Origin: Prolixibacteraceae bacterium
GTDB lineage: Bacteria; Bacteroidota; Bacteroidia; Bacteroidales; Prolixibacteraceae
NCBI GenBank assembly: GCA_007116765.1
Contig: SKHV01000208.1
Span: forward strand, 1-13,396
Direction: 5' to 3'
Length of the DNA: 13,396 bases
The notes beneath the pieces are model-generated. The model saw nothing but the letters and a program-made list of their open reading frames with translations, was not told where the DNA came from and searched no databases. The translations under genes and the position numbers were made by a program. Position 1 is the first letter of the stretch, and each line of letters opens with the position of its first letter. Of the stretch, positions 7,780 to 13,396 are shown in pieces.

Positions 7780-10700
7780 TTAGAAAGTAATGTTCGCTCC
7801 AACTGAAATTGTACGGGCTTGAGGATAAATACCTCTGTCGATACCTATCGTTGTATAGCCACCCGATGCAATTTCGGGGTCAAAGCCGTCGTATTTTGTA
7901 AATGTGAGCAGATTTTCGGCTGATACAAATACACGTAAACGTTTCACCATGTCGGGACGTAAAACACTTTCAGGAAGGGTGTATCCTAACTGAATGTTTT
8001 TCAAGCGCAGGTACGAACCGTCTTTGATGTAAAGGTCAGATGAACGCCAGTTGCGGTTGGGGTTTTCGTTGGTTACGCGAGGAATATGATCGGATGTTCC
8101 TTCGCCAATCCAGCGACTAAGTGCCCATGATGGACGGTTCATTGCGGGTATATCTCCACGTTGTGAAAAGTCGAAAATATCGTTTCCGTAACTTCCCTGG
8201 AAGAAAATGTTAAGGTCGAAGTTTTTCCATTCGCCACCCATAGTGAAACCAAAGGTCCAGTCGGGCATACCTTTTCCGATTTTTGTTTTGTCGGCATCGG
8301 TAATTCTTCCGTCGGGAATTTCATTTCCGTTTTCATCAACTGCTCCTGCTAAATCTACAAAGCGAACATCGCCGGGTTGTGCATTTTGGCCGTATTGTGA
8401 ATTATATGCATTGGCTTCTTCCTGGTTTTGAAGAATCCCATCGGTTTTGAAACCGTAGAAATATGGGAAAACCATGCCGTTCATACCTTTTACGTAGCTG
8501 CCAACGCCCGATGCTCCAGCATCTTCGTAAATGGCTTCGCCCGATTCATTCCCTAAATTGATAAGCACGTTTTGCATATAAGTAGCGTTACCCGAAATGT
8601 AGTAACTTAAGTCGCCTGAACTGCCTTTATACGAAAGTTCAAATTCAAAACCACTGTTTTCCATATCACCGGCATTAGCTAAAGGAGCACCTTTACCTAC
8701 ATAGGCAGGAATTGGTTGAGCCATTAACATTCCAATGGTTTCTTTTTTGAAATAGTCGAAAGTAAAAGTAAGTGAATTGTTAAAGAACCCTGCATCGAAA
8801 CCTATGTCGATTTGTGCTGATTCTTCCCATTTCAGGTTAGGATTTGAGATGCGTGAAGGACTGCTTCCGTATTGCATGGTAGAGTAATCGCCGGAACCAA
8901 AATAATAGTTCTGATTTCCGTCCATTAAACTGGTATATCCGAATAATGCAATTCGGTGGTTACCGTTTTTACCCCAGCTTGCGCGTAGTTTCAAATAGTC
9001 GAACCAGTCGGGGCTGGCATCCATAAAGTCTTCGTTATGCACGTTCCATCCAACTGAAACTGATGGGAATACGGCCCATTTATTATTAGGTCCAAAGCTT
9101 GAAGCACCATCGCGGCGTACAGTTGCCTGAATCATATATTTTTCATCGTAGTTATAATCAACCCGTCCAAAATATGAAGCCAGTGTTTGAGAAGAGAAAC
9201 CACCTGTTCCACCCGATACCCTTTCGTCGGCACGGTCGGCAATTGCGTAATCAATTACGGCTTTGTCGGGGTTGTATTCGAGCAGGTCATAATCGTCGCC
9301 GCTTAAATGACGGTAAGTGTATTCTTCGGCCGATTGACCGAGAAGTACATTAAAGTTATGTAAGTTGTCAATTGATTTGTTGTAAGTCAAAATGTTTTCC
9401 AACTGCCAGGTATAACCTCTGTTCATGCTTGAAAAAACATGGCTGCGGGTAAGATATTTACCTTGAGTAGCTAAAAAGTGAGGAAATTCATAACCGTCGT
9501 TACCCCAAAAAGCTAAATCTACACCATAGCTTGATTTGAATTTTAAGCCTTCCACAATTTCGAGCTCTGCCCAAAAAGAAGAAACAAATTTGTCGGCATT
9601 ACCCTGGTTGTGTGTGGGTGCATGAAGCATACCTACCGGGTTTGCAATTTCCTGAAAGCCCGGAGGAGGTATTGAGAATACTCTTCCTTCGTTGTCGGTT
9701 ACTGCTGTTGGATACCTATTAAGTACATCGTCCGGGTCTTCGGCATAAACCGGTACAATTGGGTTAAAAGTAAGTGCACTACCCAGTACTGAACCATATT
9801 CCGAGTTGGTTTCAATTCCGGTTGAAAGTGTACGTGAATAACCTGCATTTACACCAACCTGTAATTTGCTGAAAAGCATTCTGTCAATGTCGAACAGATT
9901 GTAAGTGTTGTTTAGCCTAAGGCTGTAGCGTTCAAAATTAGATTTGCCGTAGTCGCCTCCAACAATACCTTCCTGGTTATAATAACCAAACGATAAAAAG
10001 TAAGTGCTTTTTTCGCTGCCTCCGTCGATGCTAACCTGATGATTTGTCACCGGTGCATTGAAATTGAAGGTCTCGTTTTGCCAGTCGGTACCCATGCCTG
10101 CATTGGCAATTTGCTCCTGAGAATATCTTGGCGAATTACCATCGTTGTGCAGTGCTTCGTTCATGATAGTCATGTACTCGGTAGCATTAAGCACTGAACG
10201 TTTTTTCCACGGATTTTGCCAGCCATGGGTGTAGTTGTAACTTACGTTGGCTGCACCGCGAGTACCACTTTTGGTTGTTACAAGTATTACACCATTGGCT
10301 GCACGTGCACCGTAAACTGCAGCAGAAGCCGCATCTTTTAAAATTTCGACCGATTCAATGTCGGTAGGATTCAGGTAATTGATACCTCCACCCACGGCCA
10401 TTCCATCGACAATGTAGAGAGGCTCACTGTTGTTGACTGTACCAATACCCCTGATTCGTACTTTGGAATCGGAGCCCGGTTGTCCGGAGCTTTGTGTTAT
10501 TTGTACTCCCGATACACGGCCTTTTAGCACGTCTTCCACCCTCGAGGGTCTTGATTGTTCTAGGTCTTCGGAGCTCACGCTGCTTATTGCTGCAGTTACT
10601 ACGCTTTTGCGCTGAACACCGTAGCCAACCACTATTACTTCATCGAGGCCAGTGAGTTCTTCACTCAGAAAAACATCAATGTTGTTACTGGTCACTACTC

Positions 10701-10941
10701 TTTCAACTCTTTTCATTCCAATGAATGAGAAGACCAAAGTGGAACCTCTTTCTACACTTATAGAGAATATTCCATCCTGATTTGTAACTGTACCATGAGT
10801 AGTACCTTTTTCTGTGACGCTTACTCCCGGCATGGGAGTTCCATCAGATTCGAAAGTTACCGTACCACTGACTGTAACTTCTTGTGCAGGCAATATGCTT
10901 ACCCACATTAATAAAAGCAAAATTCCTATAATTCTTTTCAT
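7780..10941 (-). CDS. SusC/RagA-family TonB-dependent outer-membrane transporter
   Basis: This 1053-residue protein is the outer-membrane importer for oligosaccharides, working with the SusD homologue encoded just downstream and driven by TonB. A Sec signal (MKRIIGILLLLMWVSILPAQ) is followed by a carboxypeptidase-regulatory-like beta-sandwich (about 22-95, VSGTVTFESDGTPMPGVSV) and the SusC linker GLDEVIVVGYGVQRK (98-112). The plug domain follows, with VLKGRVSGVQI, VRIRGIGTVN, LYIVDGMAVGG (175-185) and VEILKDAASAAVYGARAANG (198-217). The rest is the 22-strand barrel, ending in SVGANITF with the terminal Phe expected for outer-membrane insertion. There is no N-terminal STN domain, so this is not the type that signals to an anti-sigma factor; that fits regulation by the neighbouring membrane regulator. 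It is the first gene of the operon, with a predicted promoter 40 bases upstream of its ATG. Confidence 0.97.
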   Translation of the reverse strand: MKRIIGILLLLMWVSILPAQEVTVSGTVTFESDGTPMPGVSVTEKGTTHGTVTNQDGIFSISVERGSTLVFSFIGMKRVERVVTSNNIDVFLSEELTGLDEVIVVGYGVQRKSVVTAAISSVSSEDLEQSRPSRVEDVLKGRVSGVQITQSSGQPGSDSKVRIRGIGTVNNSEPLYIVDGMAVGGGINYLNPTDIESVEILKDAASAAVYGARAANGVILVTTKSGTRGAANVSYNYTHGWQNPWKKRSVLNATEYMTIMNEALHNDGNSPRYSQEQIANAGMGTDWQNETFNFNAPVTNHQVSIDGGSEKSTYFLSFGYYNQEGIVGGDYGKSNFERYSLRLNNTYNLFDIDRMLFSKLQVGVNAGYSRTLSTGIETNSEYGSVLGSALTFNPIVPVYAEDPDDVLNRYPTAVTDNEGRVFSIPPPGFQEIANPVGMLHAPTHNQGNADKFVSSFWAELEIVEGLKFKSSYGVDLAFWGNDGYEFPHFLATQGKYLTRSHVFSSMNRGYTWQLENILTYNKSIDNLHNFNVLLGQSAEEYTYRHLSGDDYDLLEYNPDKAVIDYAIADRADERVSGGTGGFSSQTLASYFGRVDYNYDEKYMIQATVRRDGASSFGPNNKWAVFPSVSVGWNVHNEDFMDASPDWFDYLKLRASWGKNGNHRIALFGYTSLMDGNQNYYFGSGDYSTMQYGSSPSRISNPNLKWEESAQIDIGFDAGFFNNSLTFTFDYFKKETIGMLMAQPIPAYVGKGAPLANAGDMENSGFEFELSYKGSSGDLSYYISGNATYMQNVLINLGNESGEAIYEDAGASGVGSYVKGMNGMVFPYFYGFKTDGILQNQEEANAYNSQYGQNAQPGDVRFVDLAGAVDENGNEIPDGRITDADKTKIGKGMPDWTFGFTMGGEWKNFDLNIFFQGSYGNDIFDFSQRGDIPAMNRPSWALSRWIGEGTSDHIPRVTNENPNRNWRSSDLYIKDGSYLRLKNIQLGYTLPESVLRPDMVKRLRVFVSAENLLTFTKYDGFDPEIASGGYTTIGIDRGIYPQARTISVGANITF

Positions 10942-10981
10942 AGTTAAAAATGATTTGGAAATTTTAGTAAAAACTGTAGGG

Positions 10982-11013
10982 CAAACTTATGACAATGTTT
11001 GTGCAAATGACAA
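10982..11013 (-). promoter_or_regulatory. Predicted sigma-ABfr-type promoter of the susC operon
   Basis: Read on the minus strand, TAAGTTTG (10989 down to 10982) matches the Bacteroidota -7 consensus TAnnTTTG exactly. A -33 element TTG (11013-11011) lies 21 bases upstream, within the 19-21 base spacing known for this promoter class. Transcription would start a few bases below 10982, leaving a leader of about 35 bases before the susC ATG. The -33 element overlaps a 17-base repeat that may be the regulator's site. Confidence 0.6.
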
Positions 11014-11028
11014 TTATTGCACACATAA
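11012..11028 (-). promoter_or_regulatory. Candidate operator copy 1 (promoter-proximal 17-base repeat)
   Basis: AATTATTGCACACATAA matches a second copy at 11132-11148 at 16 of 17 positions. This copy covers the -33 region of the susC promoter. Its TTGCAC core (11017-11022) also faces an inverted GTGCAA (11001-11006) with a 10-base spacer, forming a dyad inside the promoter spacer. Position and duplication suggest the binding site of the adjacent helix-turn-helix regulator; this is inference. Confidence 0.45.
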
Positions 11029-11069
11029 AAAGCTCATTGTGTTTTTATAAAACCTCATCAAAAGCTCAT
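11028..11069. repeat. Direct repeat AAAAGCTCAT, two copies 32 bases apart
   Basis: Perfect 10-base copies lie at 11028-11037 and 11060-11069, upstream of the susC promoter in transcription order. The 32-base offset is close to three helical turns, so both would face the same side of the DNA. They may be activator sites separate from the 17-base repeat, or chance similarity in AT-rich DNA. Confidence 0.35.
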
Positions 11070-11131
11070 CGAAAATTTTACAATATGCAGTAAAAAAGGA
11101 CTATAGGAATATGTGATAGTCATTTGGACTA

Positions 11132-11148
11132 AATTATTGCACTCATAA
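11132..11148 (-). promoter_or_regulatory. Candidate operator copy 2 (distal 17-base repeat)
   Basis: AATTATTGCACTCATAA is the second copy of the repeat at 11012-11028, exactly 120 bases away, in the same orientation and differing at one base (11143). It lies between the regulator stop and the susC promoter. No inverted GTGCAA partner is found at the equivalent position, unlike copy 1. A distal activator site or a second, weaker promoter region are both possible. Confidence 0.4.
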
Positions 11149-11267
11149 TGATGCATGGGAGGTGTAAAATTTGATTATGTTGTTTGGATTAGTTTGTCTA
11201 ATTCAAATATTGACATATTACTACCTCGTAATTATCAATATACAAAAGGTAGAAGGTTTAATTAAAG

Positions 11268-13396
11268 CTAAATATTCATAATATAATCGACTAAATTATG
11301 TCCTTGTTCCAGATTTAATTTTTTTCTAAGTTTGGAGCGGTTATTTTCTACCGCCCGAGGAGTAACATTCATTAAAGTGGCGATCTCCTTCGACGACATA
11401 TTCATGCGTAAATAGGCCGCAAGTTTAAGTTCACGCGGTGAGAGTTTGTTGTGGCTTTCGTTTAGCCGCTTTAGAAAAGCTTCGTGAACTTGCACTAAAT
11501 GAGTTTCAAATACTTTCCAGTGCGATTCATTATGAATGTCTTTTTCGATGCTGCTAACTATAGAAGTAATTCTTTTATCGATTGTGGTTTGTGGATTATC
11601 CTTTTTAATCTTTAGTAGTTCTGTTTTAATTTTCTTTAGAAAATCGTTTTTATGGATAATATGCATTGTTGAATTTGCAAGTTCTTTTTCTTTGTAAAGC
11701 ATGTCATTGCGTAATTTTTCGTTGCGTAAGCGAATCATTTCTTTTTCGTTTACCAATGCTTCGTGTTTTAGTTTTTCTTCTCTTTCTTTGAAATTATCTT
11801 TTTGACGCTTTTTTTCTTTTAGTGCTGCATTTCTTACCAGATTGGAGGTAATAAACCAAAAAAGTATCATTGTAAATAAGGCAAGAGTAATGTAAATGGT
11901 ATTTGCCAGAGTTGAGCGGTGCCAGGGTGGCGCAACGCTGAATTTGAATGAGGCAGGTAACGATTCAACTCCATATATATTGCGGGCTTTTACTTTAAAG
12001 GTATAATCACCTTCGGGTAAATAAGTGAATTGTCTTTTCGACGTCTCGCTCCAGGGTTGCCAGTTGTTTTCATAGCCTTCGACCCAGGTTGTATACTTGA
12101 GGTTTCCGTTTCCAAACCATGTAGCGGAGTAACTCACATCGAAATTGTTGTGTTGATACGGATATTTGGGAATGATTTTCTGTGTAGATGCCGGGGTGAG
12201 ACTATTTGTATAAAAGTTTGTGTAAGAATCATTTTGGTTTTTAAATGGGCGAATATGTATTTCGAATGGTTGATAGTAATTTATATCGCTGGAAATTGAA
12301 TACTGGCCGAATCCGTCTTCTACGCCAAAAAAAGTAGTTTCGCTGTCCCAGAAATATATGGATTCAAAACCGTTTACCAGTTTATTTTTCAAGGCTAAGA
12401 GTGGATTTGATATGTGTTTGTAAGTGCCGTCTTCCTGCAAACGAAGTACACCCACACCTTCATTTATAAAAAACCAGATATTTCCTTCGGGGTCTTGTTT
12501 TATTTGTGAAGGAAAATGCTCGTAATCGTTAAAATAGAATTCAATTGGATTGTGATTGAAAGTGTCATGGTTTGTACCACTGTAAATTCCGTGGTTTGAT
12601 ACCATCATCAGCTCCTGATTGATTTTAGCAAAGGTGAAATTAGAAATATCGTCGAGGCCAGCAAAATCTGAAAAGCTTTTTAGATTGACAATTTCAGTGT
12701 AATCAGAATTAAAATAGAGCTTGAATATTCCTTTTATACCGTGAGCAACCCATAATCCTCCGTCGGTATCCCATTCAATAAATCGTGACGATTCGTCGAA
12801 TCCTTCAATTTTTGTAATAAATTCCCAGCCTTTAAGTGGTGAATGCTTTAGCAGCGTTAATCCACGGTATGTTCCGGCTATTATAAGATTGTGATTATTA
12901 GGTACGGGCTTGAATATCCAGGCGCCATTTATTTCAGGTGGGGTTATTTTTTTAGCCTTGGTTCCATTTATTACAAATATACCATTGTTGTGCCCGCAAA
13001 GAAGTGCTTGTTTACGCGGTTCGGCAAATATTGCCCATACCTGCCCATTGGTATTTTCGATTTTCTGAAAATCGGTACGGTTTTTTAAGGGATTACTGAA
13101 ATTTTCTTTATTGATATAATATAGCCCCTGATTGGTTCCCAAGTAAACATTTTGATTATGTTGTTCCATGCAATACCCGGTGCCAATGTCGTAATAGCCT
13201 TGTATAAAACTCACAGCACTGTTGTATTCAATTTTTGATATTCCATTGTCGAGCCCGGTCCAAATGTTTTTTTGCTTGTCGATAAAAATGCCCAATACTG
13301 TATTGTTGTTGAGTCCCTGATCCTTTCCGGCAACCATTTTGATGTGACCTGAAGTATCTGCAATAACTACCCCCGATTGTATGCTTCCAAAAATTA
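11268..13396 (-). CDS. Membrane-spanning PUL regulator: beta-propeller, Y_Y_Y, TM, LuxR-type HTH (5' truncated)
   Basis: The frame is open to the window edge: upstream of the Met codon at 13337, GVVIADTSGHIK reads as another propeller repeat, so the true start is outside. The visible part shows two-component-regulator propeller repeats (GLNNNTVLGIF, KNIWTGLDNGI, VYLGTNQGLYYI, GNIWFFINEGVGVL) and a triple-tyrosine Y_Y_Y domain (about 389-475 counted from that Met, with TTWVEGYENNW and LPEGDYTFKVKARN). One transmembrane helix follows (about 477-497, bases 11847-11909), then a Lys/Glu-rich coiled coil and a LuxR-type helix-turn-helix at the extreme C-terminus (LSPRELKLAAYL, SSKEIATLMNVTPRAVENN; bases 11271-11444). 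Sensor and DNA-binding domain are therefore in one chain with no kinase or receiver, resembling SusR-type regulators more than hybrid two-component systems. It probably senses a glucan fragment in the periplasm and activates susC, whose ATG lies 326 bases downstream on the same strand. Confidence 0.9.
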   Translation of the reverse strand, partial: IFGSIQSGVVIADTSGHIKMVAGKDQGLNNNTVLGIFIDKQKNIWTGLDNGISKIEYNSAVSFIQGYYDIGTGYCMEQHNQNVYLGTNQGLYYINKENFSNPLKNRTDFQKIENTNGQVWAIFAEPRKQALLCGHNNGIFVINGTKAKKITPPEINGAWIFKPVPNNHNLIIAGTYRGLTLLKHSPLKGWEFITKIEGFDESSRFIEWDTDGGLWVAHGIKGIFKLYFNSDYTEIVNLKSFSDFAGLDDISNFTFAKINQELMMVSNHGIYSGTNHDTFNHNPIEFYFNDYEHFPSQIKQDPEGNIWFFINEGVGVLRLQEDGTYKHISNPLLALKNKLVNGFESIYFWDSETTFFGVEDGFGQYSISSDINYYQPFEIHIRPFKNQNDSYTNFYTNSLTPASTQKIIPKYPYQHNNFDVSYSATWFGNGNLKYTTWVEGYENNWQPWSETSKRQFTYLPEGDYTFKVKARNIYGVESLPASFKFSVAPPWHRSTLANTIYITLALFTMILFWFITSNLVRNAALKEKKRQKDNFKEREEKLKHEALVNEKEMIRLRNEKLRNDMLYKEKELANSTMHIIHKNDFLKKIKTELLKIKKDNPQTTIDKRITSIVSSIEKDIHNESHWKVFETHLVQVHEAFLKRLNESHNKLSPRELKLAAYLRMNMSSKEIATLMNVTPRAVENNRSKLRKKLNLEQGHNLVDYIMNI

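Larger units (their letters stand above)
1464..10941 (-). other. Predicted five-gene beta-1,3-glucan utilisation operon (PUL)
   Basis: Five minus-strand genes run susC, susD, PKD glycan-binding protein, GH3, GH16, with gaps of 22, 19, 85 and 124 bases. The only good promoter match found lies in front of susC. The shared strand, the short gaps and the classic SusCD-plus-binding-protein-plus-hydrolase content support one transcription unit. The pairing of a beta-bulge GH16 with a GH3 points to laminarin-type glucan; that substrate is inferred, not read directly from the sequence. Hairpins in the two longest gaps may divide the transcript into a transport part and an enzyme part. Confidence 0.8.
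10942..11267. other. 326-base regulatory intergenic region between regulator and susC
   Basis: This AT-rich gap, the longest in the window, holds no convincing gene. On the minus strand it contains the predicted susC promoter (10982-11013), two copies of a 17-base repeat (11012-11028 and 11132-11148) and two copies of a 10-base repeat (11028-11037 and 11060-11069). The 5' leader after the promoter is AT-rich with no Shine-Dalgarno sequence, as usual in Bacteroidota. No strong terminator is seen after the regulator stop; a weak inverted repeat (CTACCT 11221-11226 with AGGTAG 11247-11252) is the only candidate. Confidence 0.75.

Noticed and set aside
10982..11007. TTTG at 11007-11004 as the -33 element of the susC promoter.
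   Set aside because: Its spacing to TAAGTTTG is only 14 bases, shorter than the 19-21 expected; the TTG at 11013-11011 fits better.
11221..11252. Inverted repeat CTACCT/AGGTAG as a terminator of the regulator gene.
   Set aside because: Only six pairs around a 20-base loop and no T-run; too weak to call.
11268..13396. Classification as a hybrid two-component system regulator.
   Set aside because: After the single TM helix there is only a coiled coil and an HTH; no histidine kinase, ATPase or receiver motif is present.
1..13396. tRNA or rRNA genes, insertion sequences, CRISPR arrays or a defence system.
   Set aside because: Nothing seen: the window is almost filled by seven coding regions, and the remaining gaps hold only the promoter, short repeats and hairpins described.

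Overview
The window looks like chromosomal DNA of a free-living, non-gut-type member of the Bacteroidota; the order Marinilabiliales or a relative is my best guess. The reasons are a SusC/SusD pair, lipoprotein signal peptides with short lipoboxes, a TAnnTTTG-type promoter, no Shine-Dalgarno sequences, and a type IX secretion (T9SS) C-terminal sorting domain, which gut Bacteroides generally lack. GC content looks to be around 40%. No RNA gene, mobile element or CRISPR array was seen.

Layout: bases 1-1452 (+) hold the 3' part of a secreted trypsin-like serine endopeptidase with a T9SS type A sorting domain. It converges, with an 11-base gap, on a minus-strand operon that fills 1464-10941. In transcription order the operon encodes a SusC-like TonB-dependent transporter, a SusD-like lipoprotein, a PKD-domain lipoprotein that is probably a surface glycan-binding protein, a GH3 beta-glucosidase lipoprotein and a GH16 laminarinase lipoprotein. 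Upstream on the same strand, and running off the window at 13396, is a membrane-spanning regulator with beta-propeller repeats, a Y_Y_Y domain, one transmembrane helix and a LuxR-type helix-turn-helix.

Together these form a compact polysaccharide utilisation locus (PUL), most likely for laminarin or another beta-1,3-glucan. The glycan-binding protein and SusD would capture the glucan, GH16 would cut it into oligosaccharides, SusCD would import them, and GH3 would release glucose. The regulator would sense a breakdown product in the periplasm and switch on the susC promoter directly, because it has no kinase or receiver domain.

The parts not explained by the standard PUL picture are non-coding. 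The 326-base susC upstream region has a good Bacteroidota promoter overlapped by one copy of a 17-base repeat, with a second copy exactly 120 bases further upstream. Strong hairpins lie in the two longest gaps inside the operon, in front of GH3 and in front of GH16, and are candidates for tuning enzyme expression relative to transporter expression. I found no clear sign of a wholly new system.
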